From the NCBI RefSeq assembly GCF_008807375.1, contig NZ_CP043311.1:3886001-3950000 (forward strand): a stretch of DNA of 64,000 nt. The letters are read 5' to 3'. Position 1 is the stretch's first letter; every line of letters starts with the position of its first letter. The notes under the pieces are model-generated. The model saw only the letters and a program-made list of their open reading frames with translations. It had not been told where the DNA came from and did not search any database. Shown piece by piece: positions 34,985 to 45,173 of this stretch. The position numbers and the translations under genes were made by a program. This stretch comes from Pseudomonas lalkuanensis. Lineage in GTDB: Bacteria; Pseudomonadota; Gammaproteobacteria; Pseudomonadales; Pseudomonadaceae.

Positions 34985-35659
34985 CGCCAGATCGATAACC
35001 GCGAAGCTGGCCACGGTCTCGTGACCTTCCAGCACGCCGCCCTCACGAGCCAGGCCAATGGTCTGCATGCCCGCATCGAGTGCAGCGTCCAGCTCCTGGA
35101 CCACATCGGACAGGAAGAGGATCTGCTCGGCCGGCAGGCCGATGGCGGCGGCGATCTGCCGGTACGATGCCGCCTCGCGCTTGGGACCACTGGTGGTATC
35201 GAAGTAGCCGGAAAACAGCGGGGTCAGATCGCCTGCTTCGGAGCAGCCGAAAATCAGCTTCTGCGCCTGGATCGAGCCGGAGGAATAGACATAGAGGTCG
35301 TAGCCCTCCTGTTTCCAGCGGCGCAGCGCCTCCACTGCATCCGGGTAGACATGGCCCTTGAGCTGGCCGGCGCGGTAGCCCTGCTCCCAGACCATCCCCT
35401 GCAGTGCTTTCAGCGGCGTAGCCTTGCGGTCTTCGGCGATCCAGCCCAGGAGAATCTCCACCACCCGCTCGAGACTGGCTCCGGCTTCGCCGCTTTCCGC
35501 GCGCACCGCGTCGATCTGCAGCGCCACCGCAGGTTCATCGGCGCGGGCCAGGACGAACTCAGGCAGGTGGCGTGCAGCGAAGGGGAAGAGCACGTCGAAG
35601 ACGAAGCTCACCGCGCTGGTGGTGCCTTCGATGTCGGTGAGGATGGCCTTGATGGGCAT
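34976..35659 (-). CDS. mtnC: Enolase-phosphatase E1
   Basis: The 227-residue HAD-superfamily enzyme of methionine salvage enolises and dephosphorylates 2,3-diketo-5-methylthiopentyl-1-phosphate. HAD motif I is ILTDIEGTT, motif II VYSSGS, and motif [14 protein letters not shown] and [16 protein letters not shown]. Start ATG 35659 ([14 protein letters not shown]) replaces a longer ORF. It is the last gene of the aroC-MFS-mtnB-mtnD-mtnC series. Confidence 0.93.
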   Translation of the reverse strand: MPIKAILTDIEGTTSAVSFVFDVLFPFAARHLPEFVLARADEPAVALQIDAVRAESGEAGASLERVVEILLGWIAEDRKATPLKALQGMVWEQGYRAGQLKGHVYPDAVEALRRWKQEGYDLYVYSSGSIQAQKLIFGCSEAGDLTPLFSGYFDTTSGPKREAASYRQIAAAIGLPAEQILFLSDVVQELDAALDAGMQTIGLAREGGVLEGHETVASFAVIDLARV

Positions 35660-35699
35660 TGGGAAACTCCAGGTGAATCGAATGTTGCCATCGCAGGGG

Positions 35700-35741
35700 C
35701 CCGCTTGCCGGCGAAACCACAACACTTCGCGAGCAAGCGGG
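35700..35741. repeat. REP-like inverted repeat between mtnD and mtnC
   Basis: CCCGCTTGCCGGCGAA (35700-35715) and TTCGCGAGCAAGCGGG (35726-35741) are inverted copies matching at 14 of 16 positions, followed by TTCCTACGG. This is the usual look of Pseudomonas REP sequences (GCGAGCAAGC..CTCCTAC). Confidence 0.7.
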
Positions 35742-35759
35742 TTCCTACGGAGGCTGGGA

Positions 35760-36305
35760 TCAGTCTTCCAGCTGCGGGAAGCGCTTGGCGATCTCGTCGC
35801 CGGTGAACTGGGCGACCCAGCCTTCCGGGTTGTTGAACAGGCGGATGGCCACGAAATGCGGATGCTCGCCCATGTCGAACCAGTGGCGGGTGCCGGCCGG
35901 CACGGAGATCAGGTCGTTCTTCTCGCAGAGAACCGCGTAGACGTAGTCGTCGATATGCAGGGTGAACAGGCCACGGCCGGCAACGAAGAAGCGCACTTCG
36001 TCCTCGCCATGGCGGTGCTCGTCGAGGAACTTGGCGCGCAGTTCGGCCTTCTGCGGGTGGTCGCTGTTCAGGCTGACCACGTCGACGGTCACGTAGCCCT
36101 GCTCACGCATCAGCCGGTCGATCTGCGGGCGGTAGGCGGTGATCACCTCATCCTGGCTGGCACCCGGGGCGATGGGGGCCGAAGCCTCCCAGCGCTCGAA
36201 GCGCACACCAACGGACGCCAGGGTGGAGGCGATGTCGTCCAGGTGGGTCAGGACCTTGTTCGGCAGGTCGGGGCTGGATTCATGGTAGACGGTCAGGCTG
36301 CTCAT
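35760..36305 (-). CDS. mtnD: Acireductone dioxygenase
   Basis: This 181-residue cupin enzyme oxidises acireductone to the keto acid precursor of methionine. Metal ligands are visible in [17 protein letters not shown] (His, His, Glu) and in [14 protein letters not shown] (His). Iron and nickel forms give different products. It lies between mtnB and mtnC on the same strand. Confidence 0.94.
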   Translation of the reverse strand: MSSLTVYHESSPDLPNKVLTHLDDIASTLASVGVRFERWEASAPIAPGASQDEVITAYRPQIDRLMREQGYVTVDVVSLNSDHPQKAELRAKFLDEHRHGEDEVRFFVAGRGLFTLHIDDYVYAVLCEKNDLISVPAGTRHWFDMGEHPHFVAIRLFNNPEGWVAQFTGDEIAKRFPQLED

Positions 36306-36392
36306 CTGGGTACTCCTTGCGGGCCTCCTCCCGGTTTTGCAGGCGGGTCGGAGGCGCCGTTGTCAGTCAGGCACCTTCGTGGGAAGGAAGCA

Positions 36393-37007
36393 TCAGCGTC
36401 GGGTGATCGAGAGGGTCTTCAGCTCGCACTCGAAGAGGAATTCGAAGGCCTCGACCTGACGCAGGACATCGCTCATGCGCGGCCCCCAAGTATAGAGGCC
36501 GTGACCACGGATCAGGTATCCGACGCAGTCCGGATGCTCGTCAAGCCAGGGTTGCACCTGGCTGGCCAGGCGGGCGATGTCCTGGTCGTTGTCGAAGATC
36601 GGCACCAACACCTGGGACTCGTGGGTGGTGATGCCGCTGAAGGCCTTCTGCAGTTCGTAGTCGGCGAACACCAGGGAATCGGCCAGGGTCAGCCGCGACA
36701 GCACGGTGGCGTTCACCGAGTGCGTGTGCAGCACCGCGCCGATCTCCGGCTTCCAGCGGTAGAGCTGGGTGTGCAGCAGGGTTTCCGCCGAAGGCTTCTT
36801 GCCCGGCTCCAGGCTGTTGCCGTCCATGTCGGTGGCCAGCACGTCATCCGGGCCGAGCTGGCCCTTGTGCTTGCCGGATACGGTCAGCAGCGCCTCATTG
36901 GCAGAGATCCGCGTCGAATAGTTGCTGCTGGTGGCCGGCGACCAGCCGCGGCCGTACAGGAAGCGGCCTGCGTCGATGATTTCCTGGGCGAGTTGTTGGC
37001 GATTCAT
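36393..37007 (-). CDS. mtnB: Methylthioribulose-1-phosphate dehydratase
   Basis: The 204-residue class II aldolase-family enzyme dehydrates methylthioribulose-1-phosphate. Zinc-binding His residues are in VLHTHSVNATVLS, and another is in YLIRGHGLYTWG. Its ATG overlaps the TGA of the MFS gene by 4 bp, indicating tight coupling. The mtnA isomerase and mtnN-type steps are not in this window. Confidence 0.94.
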   Translation of the reverse strand: MNRQQLAQEIIDAGRFLYGRGWSPATSSNYSTRISANEALLTVSGKHKGQLGPDDVLATDMDGNSLEPGKKPSAETLLHTQLYRWKPEIGAVLHTHSVNATVLSRLTLADSLVFADYELQKAFSGITTHESQVLVPIFDNDQDIARLASQVQPWLDEHPDCVGYLIRGHGLYTWGPRMSDVLRQVEAFEFLFECELKTLSITRR

Positions 37008-38164
37008 GCCCGCTCCTCCTGCAATCGGGTGGCAATGATAACGGCTGCGGCAAGTGCCGCGAGACTGGCGATGACGTAGGTCCAGAGCGGCCCTAGGCTG
37101 CTCCAGGCGTAGCCCGAGTAAAGCGCGCCGAGGGCGCCGCCGGTGCCGGCCAGGGCCGCGTAGAGCGCCTGCCCCTGACCTTGCTGGCGCGCCCCGAACC
37201 GACGCTGCACGAAATGGATGGCGGCTGCGTGAAAGCTGCCGAATGTGGCGGCGTGCAGCACCTGGGCGAACAGCAGGACCGGCAACTGGTCGGCGAAATT
37301 GCCCAGCAGCAGCCAGCGCAGCGCAGCGATCAGGAAGCTGGCCAGCAGCACCACTCGCACCGAATAACGCGCGAGGATGCGCGCCATCACGATGAATAAC
37401 AGCACTTCAGCCACCACGCCAAGGGCCCAGAGCTGGCCGATCAGGCTGCGCGAATAACCGAGCGACTCCAGGTAGATGGTCTGGAAGCTGTAGTAGGGCC
37501 CGTGGGACAGTTGCATCAACCCGACACCCATATAGAAGGCCCGCACACCCGGCTGGCGCAACTGGGCAAGGAAACCGCCCTGCCCGGCCGCGCCCGGCCG
37601 GGCCTGGGGCGTCGCGTTGGGCACCCAGAAGCTGCTGAGGACGATGCCGCTCATGATGAACACCAGCGCCCAGGGATAGAGGTCCAGGCTGAACAGCTCG
37701 AACAGCTTGCCCAGGCCGATCACCGTGAGGATGAAGCCGATGGAGCCCCACAGCCGTACCTGGCTGTAGCGCGCCGCCTGCTCCCGCAAGTGCGCCAGGG
37801 TAATCACCTCGAACTGCGGCAGCACCGCATGCCAGAAGAAGGCATGCAGCGCCATGATCAGCGCCAGCCAGGCATAGCTGTGGCTGACGAAGATCAGCGA
37901 GAAGGTCAGCAGGGTGCAGAAGGCGCCGAAGCGGACGATATCCAGGCGCCGGCCACTGCGGTCTCCCAGCCAGCCCCAGAGATTGGGCGCCACGCAACGC
38001 ATCAGCATGGGGATGGCCAGCAGCTCGCCGATGCGCGCACTGGCGAAGCCCAGGTGCGCGAAGTACAGGCCCAGGAAGGGCGCCGTAGCGCCCAGCAGGG
38101 AAAAGTAGAAGAGATAGAAACTGGACAGCCGCCAATAGGGCAGCGCGTTCGCGCCGCCCGTCAC
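37004..38164 (-). CDS. MFS transporter, HcaT/PPP-like family
   Basis: The 386-residue protein has about 12 membrane helices and is of the MFS_1-like type related to the 3-phenylpropionate permease HcaT ([21 protein letters not shown] at the N-terminus; [18 protein letters not shown] in the helix 2-3 loop). The substrate is unknown. It begins at GTG 38164 overlapping the aroC TGA and ends overlapping the mtnB ATG, so it may move a methionine-salvage or aromatic metabolite (inference). Confidence 0.82.
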   Translation of the reverse strand: MTGGANALPYWRLSSFYLFYFSLLGATAPFLGLYFAHLGFASARIGELLAIPMLMRCVAPNLWGWLGDRSGRRLDIVRFGAFCTLLTFSLIFVSHSYAWLALIMALHAFFWHAVLPQFEVITLAHLREQAARYSQVRLWGSIGFILTVIGLGKLFELFSLDLYPWALVFIMSGIVLSSFWVPNATPQARPGAAGQGGFLAQLRQPGVRAFYMGVGLMQLSHGPYYSFQTIYLESLGYSRSLIGQLWALGVVAEVLLFIVMARILARYSVRVVLLASFLIAALRWLLLGNFADQLPVLLFAQVLHAATFGSFHAAAIHFVQRRFGARQQGQGQALYAALAGTGGALGALYSGYAWSSLGPLWTYVIASLAALAAAVIIATRLQEERA

Positions 38165-39252
38165 AGCTGGCCGAGCACCGGCGTTTCCACCCGCACATCG
38201 GCATTCTGCGCGCGGTGGCGCAGCAGGTGGTCCATCAGCACGATGGCCATCATGGCTTCGGCGATCGGGGTGGCGCGAATGCCCACGCAGGGGTCATGGC
38301 GGCCCTTGGTGATCACCTCCACCGGGTTGCCGTGAATGTCGATGGAACGGCCGGGGGTGGTGATGCTGGAAGTGGGCTTGAGCGCCAGGTTGGCGACGAT
38401 CGGCTGGCCCGAGGAGATGCCACCGAGGATGCCGCCGGCGTTGTTGCTGAGGAAGCCTTCCGGCGTAAGCTCGTCGCGGTGCTGGGTACCGCGCTGGGAG
38501 ACGCTGTCGAAGCCCGCGCCGATTTCCACGCCCTTCACCGCGTTGATGCTCATCAGCGCATGGGCAAGTTCGGCATCCAGGCGGTCGAAGATCGGCTCGC
38601 CCAGGCCCGGCGGCACGCCTTCGGCGACCACGGTGATCCTGGCGCCCACCGAATCCTGGTCGCGACGCAGCTGGTCCATGTAGGCCTCCAGCTCCGGCAC
38701 CTTGTCCGGGTCGGGACTGAAGAAAGCGTTCTGCTCCACCGAATCCCAGGTCTTGAAGGGGATCTCGATGGGGCCGAGCTGGCTCATGTAGCCGCGCACG
38801 GTGATGCCCTGGGTGGCCAGGAACTTCTTGGCGATGGCGCCGGCGGCCACGCGCATGGCGGTTTCCCGCGCCGAGGAACGGCCGCCGCCACGGTAGTCGC
38901 GAATGCCGTACTTGTGGTGGTAGGTGTAGTCGGCGTGGGCCGGGCGGAACAGATCCTTGATCGCCGAGTAGTCCTTGGACTTCTGGTCGGTGTTGCGGAT
39001 CAGCAGGCCGATGGCGCAACCAGTGGTCTTGCCTTCGAAGACGCCGGAGAGGATTTCCACCTCGTCGGCTTCCTGGCGCTGGGTGGTGTGGCGGCTGGTG
39101 CCCGGTTTGCGGCGGTCGAGGTCACGCTGCAGGTCCTCAAGGGACAGCTCCAACCCCGGCGGGCAGCCGTCGACTATGGCGACCAGCGCCGGACCATGGC
39201 TTTCGCCAGCGGTGGTGACGGTGAACAGCTTGCCGTAGGTGTTGCCGGACAT
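38161..39252 (-). CDS. aroC: Chorismate synthase
   Basis: The 363-residue FMN-dependent enzyme makes chorismate from EPSP. The N-terminus [20 protein letters not shown] and the signatures [14 protein letters not shown] and [15 protein letters not shown] are complete. ATG 39252 is set by this conserved start; the much longer upstream ORF is not real. It appears to lead the operon with the MFS and mtn genes. Confidence 0.96.
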   Translation of the reverse strand: MSGNTYGKLFTVTTAGESHGPALVAIVDGCPPGLELSLEDLQRDLDRRKPGTSRHTTQRQEADEVEILSGVFEGKTTGCAIGLLIRNTDQKSKDYSAIKDLFRPAHADYTYHHKYGIRDYRGGGRSSARETAMRVAAGAIAKKFLATQGITVRGYMSQLGPIEIPFKTWDSVEQNAFFSPDPDKVPELEAYMDQLRRDQDSVGARITVVAEGVPPGLGEPIFDRLDAELAHALMSINAVKGVEIGAGFDSVSQRGTQHRDELTPEGFLSNNAGGILGGISSGQPIVANLALKPTSSITTPGRSIDIHGNPVEVITKGRHDPCVGIRATPIAEAMMAIVLMDHLLRHRAQNADVRVETPVLGQL

Positions 39253-39386
39253 GCACAGTGCTCCGCAGAAATGGGCCTCGATTCGAAGGTCGAGCAGTAT
39301 ACCCGCGGTGCCTGGCCAGTTCACCCCTCGGACCTTGTGCCAGCACGTCCGTCCAACCCGCCACTCCAGACACCGACTCCGACCCG

Positions 39387-40367
39387 ATGCTGCGACTATT
39401 CCTGCTATTTCTCCCCCTGCTCGCCGGCCTGGCCCAGGCCGCCCCCCAGAGCGTGCTGCAACGCCCCGTCGAACTGGACACCGGCAACGGCATCCTGCGC
39501 GGCACCCTGCTGCGGCCGAAGACCGACCAGCCCGTCCCAGTGGCACTGATCATCGCCGGCTCCGGCCCCACCGACCGCGACGGCAACAACCCCATCGGCG
39601 GCCGCAACGACAGCCTGAAGAAGCTCGCCCAATTGCTGGCGCGCAATGGCATTGCCAGCCTGCGCTACGACAAGCGCGGCATCGCCGCCAGTCGCGATGC
39701 AGGAACCGACGAACGCCAGCTGAGCATCGAGCTTTACACCCGGGATGCTGCAGCCTGGGGCCAATCCCTGAAGCGGGACCCGCGCTTCTCGCAGCTCATC
39801 CTCATCGGCCACAGCGAAGGCGCACTGATCGCCAGCCTGGCGGCGGATGCGGCCGGCGCCGATGCGCTGATCAGCATTTCCGGCAGCGCCCGCCCCATCG
39901 ACCAGTTGTTGCGTGACCAGTTGCAGAGCCGACTGCCACCGCGCTTGCTGACCCAGAGCGAAGCAGTGCTTACCAGCCTGCGTGCGGGCCAGCAGGTGGC
40001 CAACGTACCCCAGGCACTGGAGGCGCTGTTCCGCCCCAGCGTGCAGCCCTACCTGATCTCCCTGTTCCGCCAGGACCCGGCACAGGCGTTTGGCCGGTTG
40101 CGGATTCCGGCGCTGATCCTGCAGGGCAGCAGCGATATCCAGGTCAGCGTGAGCGATGCCGAGCAGCTCAAGGCCGTCCGCCCCGACGCCGAGCTGGTAA
40201 TCGTCGAAGGCATGAACCACATGTTGCGCATCGTGCCCATGGACGTGGAGCAGCAACTGGCGTCCTATCGCAATCCGCAACTGCCCCTGGCTCAGGAACT
40301 GGGCAAACACATCCTGGCGTTCATCAAGGGGCTGCCCGACTCCAGAAATGCGGGAATCGGCCGATAA
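39387..40367 (+). CDS. Exported alpha/beta hydrolase
   Basis: The 326-residue protein has a signal peptide ([18 protein letters not shown]) and an alpha/beta-hydrolase domain. Its oxyanion region is [14 protein letters not shown], its nucleophile elbow GHSEGA (about residue 139), and a late catalytic His lies in GMNHML. It is likely periplasmic, with unknown substrate. It is transcribed away from aroC with a 134-bp divergent spacer. Confidence 0.82.
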   Translation: MLRLFLLFLPLLAGLAQAAPQSVLQRPVELDTGNGILRGTLLRPKTDQPVPVALIIAGSGPTDRDGNNPIGGRNDSLKKLAQLLARNGIASLRYDKRGIAASRDAGTDERQLSIELYTRDAAAWGQSLKRDPRFSQLILIGHSEGALIASLAADAAGADALISISGSARPIDQLLRDQLQSRLPPRLLTQSEAVLTSLRAGQQVANVPQALEALFRPSVQPYLISLFRQDPAQAFGRLRIPALILQGSSDIQVSVSDAEQLKAVRPDAELVIVEGMNHMLRIVPMDVEQQLASYRNPQLPLAQELGKHILAFIKGLPDSRNAGIGR

Positions 40368-40472
40368 GACGAAAGGTTCTGTAGGAAATCTGGCCCAATA
40401 CGGGAAACAGCGTACAGAATCCGGACTGGCGTACCAGATACGTCGTCACAGGCTCCTACAAGGTACTTCCCA

Positions 40473-41252
40473 ATGACCGAAAGCCCAGCCGAACAGCAGA
40501 GTGCCGAAGAGGCCGCGCCCCAGCCCCATCCCTGGGCCGAGCTGGTTGCCGAACACTTCGACCTCCTGCGCCTCGCGCCCTTGCCTATTGACCGCCATAC
40601 CGGGGCTCGGCCGCTGCGTTTTGTCGAACTGGGCCGCGTGGAGCGCCACAACAACGAGCTGAGCATGCTGCGCCTGAGCATCGGCCTGCCCGGGCAGAAA
40701 GTGCGCAAGGAACAGAACCTGCTGGAGGTCTGGGCCGACCATCGCAGCAAGGAAGTCCGCTTCGGTCCGGACAACGGCCTGCACCTGGAACCCCAGAACC
40801 GCGGCCTGGGTCGCTTCCTGCTGGCCCAGGGTGTCGCCTGGGCCAGGCAACGCTGGGCGCACTATCGGGTAGAAGGTGGCGCCCTCCCCGCCAGGGACGC
40901 CCTGGACAACGAAGTCCGCCTGCGCCGCGACCACGTGCTCAAGGCGCAAGGTTTCGAAGTCACCTACCTGGACAACGTTCAGCTGAAGGCCAGCTACGGC
41001 GCCGGCCGGGTCAGCGAACTGCACGGTGACTGGCACCGCGAGAAGGTGCAGATCCTGGGGTTGCAGGAAGCCGCCGCCATGCTCGAACAAGCCGACCAGA
41101 ACCTGCAGCGGCAGGACGTGGAGATTCGCAAACTGGAAGAGCGCATCGCCATCTACAAGCGCGAAGACGGCGGCCTGCGTTTCACCATCGCCTGCCTGGT
41201 GGCCTTCGCGGTATTCCAGGCCGGCCTGTTGATCTGGATTACTACCCGCTGA
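40473..41252 (+). CDS. Tail-anchored protein with a GNAT-like domain
   Basis: This 259-residue protein has an N-terminal domain resembling a GNAT acetyltransferase, with the acetyl-CoA loop pattern QNRGLGRFLLAQGVAWA (about residues 109-125). A coiled-coil follows (about 190-225, LEQADQNLQRQDVEIRKLEERI) and then a C-terminal membrane helix (FTIACLVAFAVFQAGLLIWI). It may be a tail-anchored inner-membrane enzyme. The acetyltransferase call rests on one motif. AAGGTA precedes the ATG. Confidence 0.6.
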   Translation: MTESPAEQQSAEEAAPQPHPWAELVAEHFDLLRLAPLPIDRHTGARPLRFVELGRVERHNNELSMLRLSIGLPGQKVRKEQNLLEVWADHRSKEVRFGPDNGLHLEPQNRGLGRFLLAQGVAWARQRWAHYRVEGGALPARDALDNEVRLRRDHVLKAQGFEVTYLDNVQLKASYGAGRVSELHGDWHREKVQILGLQEAAAMLEQADQNLQRQDVEIRKLEERIAIYKREDGGLRFTIACLVAFAVFQAGLLIWITTR

Positions 41253-41261
41253 CCCGACGGG

Positions 41262-42176
41262 TCAGGGATTCAGGCGCGAGCGGAACAGCGCCTGGTGCTC
41301 ACGGCACTGGTTGGCGCTGAGCATGAACACGCCGTGCCCACCGTGCTCGAAGTCCAGCCAGAGGAAGTCCACTTCCGGATAGAGCGCTTCCACGTGAACC
41401 TGGCTGTTCCCCACTTCCACGATCAGCAGGCCCTTCTCAGTGAGATGGTCCGCCGCTTCGGCCAGCATCCGCCGCACCAGGTCGAGGCCGTCGTTGCCGC
41501 AAGCCAGGCCCAGTTCGGGTTCGTGGTGGTACTCCACCGGCATGTCGGCGAAGTCTTCCGCATCCACGTAGGGAGGGTTGGACACGATGAGATCGAAGCG
41601 CTGTCCCGGCAGGCCGTCGAAGCCGTCGCCCTGCACCGTGTAGACGCGGTCTTCCAGGCCGTGGCGCTCGATGTTCAGGTTGGCCACTTCCAGGGCGTCG
41701 AAGGACAGGTCACCAAGCACCACCTCGGCGTTGGGGAAAACATGGGCGCAGGCGATGCCGATGCAGCCCGAGCCGGTGCAGAGGTCGAGCACCCGCGCCG
41801 GGTCCCGGGGCAGCCAGGGGGAGAACTGCTGCTGGATCAGTTCGGCGATGGGCGAACGCGGCACCAGCACCCGCTCGTCGACGACGAAGGGCATGCCGCA
41901 GAACCAGGCCTCACCCAGCAGGTAGGCCACCGGTACTCGCTCTTCGATGCGTCGGCGCAGCAACTCGCGCAGGTGCGTGCACTCGTCCTCTTCCAGGCAG
42001 CAGTCCAGGTAGCTGTCGGCAATCTCGTAGGGCAGGTGCAGCGCGCCCAGCACCAGCTGGCGGGCCTCATCCCAGGCGTTATCGGTGCCGTGACCGAAGA
42101 ACAGGTTTTCGGCATGGAAACGGCTGACAGCCCAGCGGATGTGGTCACGCAGGGTGCGCAGGCGGGATTCGGACAC
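41262..42176 (-). CDS. prmB: Ribosomal protein L3 glutamine N5-methyltransferase
   Basis: The 304-residue enzyme methylates a glutamine of ribosomal protein L3 using SAM. It has [16 protein letters not shown] (SAM motif I, about 140-155) and the substrate motif [11 protein letters not shown] 42176 has GAGGTAG upstream and gives the usual N-terminus [14 protein letters not shown]; the longer ORF is not needed. Confidence 0.92.
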   Translation of the reverse strand: MSESRLRTLRDHIRWAVSRFHAENLFFGHGTDNAWDEARQLVLGALHLPYEIADSYLDCCLEEDECTHLRELLRRRIEERVPVAYLLGEAWFCGMPFVVDERVLVPRSPIAELIQQQFSPWLPRDPARVLDLCTGSGCIGIACAHVFPNAEVVLGDLSFDALEVANLNIERHGLEDRVYTVQGDGFDGLPGQRFDLIVSNPPYVDAEDFADMPVEYHHEPELGLACGNDGLDLVRRMLAEAADHLTEKGLLIVEVGNSQVHVEALYPEVDFLWLDFEHGGHGVFMLSANQCREHQALFRSRLNP

Positions 42177-42400
42177 GGCAGCTACCTCAGAAAGCGGGCC
42201 GCAGATTCTACCATCCCTGCCGCTTGGGGGCAGCCTGCAGCGGCCGACGAACGGCCTCCCCCGAGCCTGTCCCCGCCCCCCCTGCAAGCCGCAAAGCGAC
42301 CGAACGCCCGCACCGGGCGAGACAACTGGACCTTGGTCCATGGTTCACTTATTCCGTCGCAGGGCGGACAATGGTGGCCATGTCGTACCTGGAGACTCGC

Positions 42401-42997
42401 ATGTCCGCTCCCAAATCCATGTTCCAGCTCAGTGGCCGCGGCTATCCGCCGGCCAATCTGAACAATGCCACCCTTGTGATCGTCGACGCCCAGGAAGAGT
42501 ACCGCAGCGGCGTTCTCGCTCTGCCCGGGCTGGATGCCGCCCTTGGCGAAATCGCCAGCCTCCTCGCTGCCGCCCGCGCCATGGGCAGCGCGATCGTCCA
42601 CGTGAAACACCTCGGTGTCCCCGGCGGCATCTTCGACCCCCGCGGCGAACGCGGTGAGCACCTGCCCGAAGCCGCGCCCCTGCCGGGCGAGATAGTGGTC
42701 GAGAAGCGCCTGCCCAACGCCTTCGCCGGCACCGACCTGCATGACCGCCTGCAAGCGATTGGCCACCTGGACCTGATCGTCTGCGGCTTCATGACTCACT
42801 CCAGCATCAGCACCACGGTCCGCGCTGCCAAGGACTATGGTTATCGCTGCACGCTGGTGAGCGCCGCCTGTGCGACCCGCGACCTGCCGACCGTCGATGG
42901 CGGCGTCATCAGCGCGGAAGAAATGCACCGAGTCGAGGTGATCGCCCTGGCCGACAACTTCGCCAGCGTGGTGCCGCAGGCCAAGGCGCTCATCTAG
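42401..42997 (+). CDS. Isochorismatase-like hydrolase lacking the active-site Cys
   Basis: The 198-residue protein has the isochorismatase fold with Asp in LVIVDAQEEY and Lys in VVEKRLPNAF. At the position where cysteine hydrolases have Cys, the motif reads GFMTHSSISTTVRAA, with Ser. Isochorismatases proper also lack this Cys, so the protein is either a true isochorismatase-like hydrolase or altered. ATG 42401 has GGAGA 5 bp upstream and is preferred to 42380. Confidence 0.75.
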   Translation: MSAPKSMFQLSGRGYPPANLNNATLVIVDAQEEYRSGVLALPGLDAALGEIASLLAAARAMGSAIVHVKHLGVPGGIFDPRGERGEHLPEAAPLPGEIVVEKRLPNAFAGTDLHDRLQAIGHLDLIVCGFMTHSSISTTVRAAKDYGYRCTLVSAACATRDLPTVDGGVISAEEMHRVEVIALADNFASVVPQAKALI

Positions 42998-43095
42998 GAA
43001 AGCGCCCTCACATCCCGCGACATCAGCGACGGGGTTGGCCGGAACCACCGCCAGAAGGCGCCGGTCATACCCCGATCAAGCAAGAGGACGTGCGG

Positions 43096-43416
43096 ATGAA
43101 GTTATCCGATGGTTTCGATGCCCGCCGCCTGCGACCCCGAGGTCCAGGCAGCTGGCGCTGGCGTTTCGCGGCGGCACTGGCCGCCCTGTTCGCCGGCTTC
43201 GGCGTGCTGCTGGCAATGGCCGGCACCGCCACCCTCCTGGGTCGCCCACCTGCCCTCGGCCCCCTCAATGACAGCACCGGCGCGGCCATCGTGCTGCTGC
43301 TCTTCGGCCTGCTCTTCCTCTGGATCGGCGTACTTGGCTGGCGCCTCTGCCGCCGACGCTCCAGGCGCCGCAACGGTCTCAGCATGTCGCCGCATCTGAT
43401 GAAGAAACGTGACTGA
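43096..43416 (+). CDS. Small membrane protein, two TM helices
   Basis: The 106-residue protein has membrane helices at about 24-47 (FAAALAALFAGFGVLLAMAG) and 64-85 (GAAIVLLLFGLLFLWIGVLGW), followed by a very basic segment CRRRSRRRNG. I recognise no family. GAGG lies 8 bp before ATG 43096. It is upstream of the Smr gene in the same direction. Confidence 0.55.
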   Translation: MKLSDGFDARRLRPRGPGSWRWRFAAALAALFAGFGVLLAMAGTATLLGRPPALGPLNDSTGAAIVLLLFGLLFLWIGVLGWRLCRRRSRRRNGLSMSPHLMKKRD

Positions 43417-43466
43417 GCCTGGCGCCGGGCATTTGGGTACACTAGCCGCCCTTCGCGGAGGCCTGT

Positions 43467-44039
43467 ATGCAAGACGACGCCCACAACGACGATGATTTTT
43501 CCCTGTTCACCGAGCAGATGCGCGGTGTGAAGCGTATCCATGACGACCGCGCGGACACCGGCAAGCCCAGGATCGACAACCGCCAGCTCGCCAACCGTCG
43601 GCAGAACGCCACGGTGACGCAAACGAGCATCAAGGTGGATGGCCTGTCCGACCAGTTCGTCATCGACGTGGGCGCAGAGGACGAACTGTACTGGGCTCGC
43701 GACGGTGTGCAGGAAGGCCAGATGCGCAAGCTCAAGCAGGGCCAGATCGGCTTCGAGGGCAGCCTCGACCTGCACGGCATGACGGTGGAGAAGGCCCGCG
43801 AAACCCTTTGGGACTTCATCGCCGAAGCCACCCGCTTTGAAGTGCGCTGCGTGCGCGTCACCCACGGCAAGGCGGCACGGCTGGACGGCAAGCGCCCGCT
43901 TATCAAGAGCCACGTCAACACCTGGCTGCGCCAGCATCCGCAGGTACTCGGTTTTACCTCCTGCATGCCGAAGCACGGCGGCACCGGTGCCGTCTATGTG
44001 ATGCTGCGCCGGACCATGCTCGAAGGTCGCGACGAGTAA
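43467..44039 (+). CDS. Smr-domain protein
   Basis: The 190-residue protein has a disordered acidic and basic N-terminus (about 1-90) and a C-terminal Smr domain. The three signatures are LDLHGMTVEKA, VTHGKA and KHGGTGAVYVML. Smr domains are related to the MutS2 C-terminus and act as nucleases on DNA or on mRNA with stalled ribosomes. The partner is unknown here. Confidence 0.85.
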   Translation: MQDDAHNDDDFSLFTEQMRGVKRIHDDRADTGKPRIDNRQLANRRQNATVTQTSIKVDGLSDQFVIDVGAEDELYWARDGVQEGQMRKLKQGQIGFEGSLDLHGMTVEKARETLWDFIAEATRFEVRCVRVTHGKAARLDGKRPLIKSHVNTWLRQHPQVLGFTSCMPKHGGTGAVYVMLRRTMLEGRDE

Positions 44040-44071
44040 CCGAGGTTCTGATGGGCGTCGGCGATGCTGCG

Positions 44072-44662
44072 TCAGGAACAGCCTCGCCCTAGCTCGCGAG
44101 ATCCTGCGCTTTCTGGGGCTGACGGAAACCTCGGCGCACGGTCTTCCAGCGCCACCCGCAAGCCTTTCACCAGGAAAGACACTGCGTGATAGAAGCCCGC
44201 CAGCATCACGCACTCCACCAGTTGCTCCTCGCTGAAGTACCCGCGCAGGCGCTGCCACAGGTCGTCGTCGATATCTGCCTGCTCATGCAGGGCATCGGCC
44301 ATGGCCAGCAACGCCAGCTCCGACTCCTCCCACAGCCCGGCATCCACCGGCAACCGGCAGGTGTCGGCCAGTTGCGCCTGGCTGAACCCTGCCTTGGCAT
44401 TGAACGCCGCCACGTGAACGCCCCATTCGTACTCGGCGCCGCAACGCGCCGTGCTGCGCAGGATCAGCAGCTCCCGTTCACGCAGGCTGATGCTGCCTCG
44501 ATCCAGCAGCCCGCCGGCCATCATCCGCTGCAGTACTCGCGGATTGCGCGCAACGCAGCGGAACAGCAGCAGGGGCGGAGCGCCTGACATCACCCGGTCG
44601 AAGGCGGCCTGGATGTCCGGATCGTAAGGAGCCTCGACGGGCTGGATGCGGGGTTCGTTCAT
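44072..44662 (-). CDS. Carboxymuconolactone-decarboxylase-family (AhpD-like) protein
   Basis: The 196-residue protein has the CMD/AhpD core SLRERELLILRSTARCGAEYEWGVHV (shown in part: ARCGAEYEWGVHV). The CxxC of AhpD is replaced by C-x-x-E-x-x-W-x-x-H, as in the gamma-carboxymuconolactone-type subgroup. It is likely cytoplasmic; the reaction is uncertain. ATG 44662 has GGAGCACC upstream. It is divergent from an HxlR regulator that probably controls it. Confidence 0.75.
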   Translation of the reverse strand: MNEPRIQPVEAPYDPDIQAAFDRVMSGAPPLLLFRCVARNPRVLQRMMAGGLLDRGSISLRERELLILRSTARCGAEYEWGVHVAAFNAKAGFSQAQLADTCRLPVDAGLWEESELALLAMADALHEQADIDDDLWQRLRGYFSEEQLVECVMLAGFYHAVSFLVKGLRVALEDRAPRFPSAPESAGSRELGRGCS

Positions 44663-44751
44663 GGCGGTGCTCCTGCTGGGCTGATACGCTACCGAAAACG
44701 TAGCACTCGCAATCAACCTTCGCTACTAAATCAGAAGCAAAAGGAACGACC

Positions 44752-45090
44752 ATGACCACTCCCCTTCCCGGCCAACCGGTTCGCGGCTCCACCAGCGGGC
44801 GGCCGATCATGGCTCTGCTCGACCTCCTCGGTCGACGCTGGAGCCTGCGCATCCTGTGGGAACTGCATCAGGGTCCGGCGACCTTTCGCGACTTGCAGGC
44901 GCGCTGCGAAGGCCTGTCACCCTCGGTTCTCAATACTCGCCTGGGGGAGTTGCGTCGGGCGCTGCTGGTGGAAATTGGCGAGTCGGGCTACTGCCTGACG
45001 GCGGACGGCGAAGAACTGGCGCGGCGCTGTCTGCCGCTGGCGGAATGGGCCGAGCACTGGGCCAGCCGCCTGCCCGCGCCTGAAAAATGA
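44752..45090 (+). CDS. HxlR-family winged-helix regulator
   Basis: The 112-residue protein is one HxlR winged-helix domain (LLDLLGRRWSLRILWELHQGPATF; recognition region LSPSVLNTRLGEL). Many HxlR proteins sense thiol or quinone stress through Cys; here Cys residues are at ARCEGL and GYCLTA. It lies 89 bp from the divergent AhpD-like gene, the expected target. Confidence 0.85.
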   Translation: MTTPLPGQPVRGSTSGRPIMALLDLLGRRWSLRILWELHQGPATFRDLQARCEGLSPSVLNTRLGELRRALLVEIGESGYCLTADGEELARRCLPLAEWAEHWASRLPAPEK

Positions 45091-45173
45091 CTCACGCTGG
45101 CGCATGGTGCCCTTGCCAGCCGCCCCTTCGCGCCCTACCCTGCGCCTTTGCGTAAACCCCCACAGGAATTTCC

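Noticed and set aside
38161..39546. Longer aroC frame starting at 39546
   Set aside because: The first 98 residues are an Arg/Gly-rich shadow sequence. The conserved AroC start [20 protein letters not shown] is at 39252.
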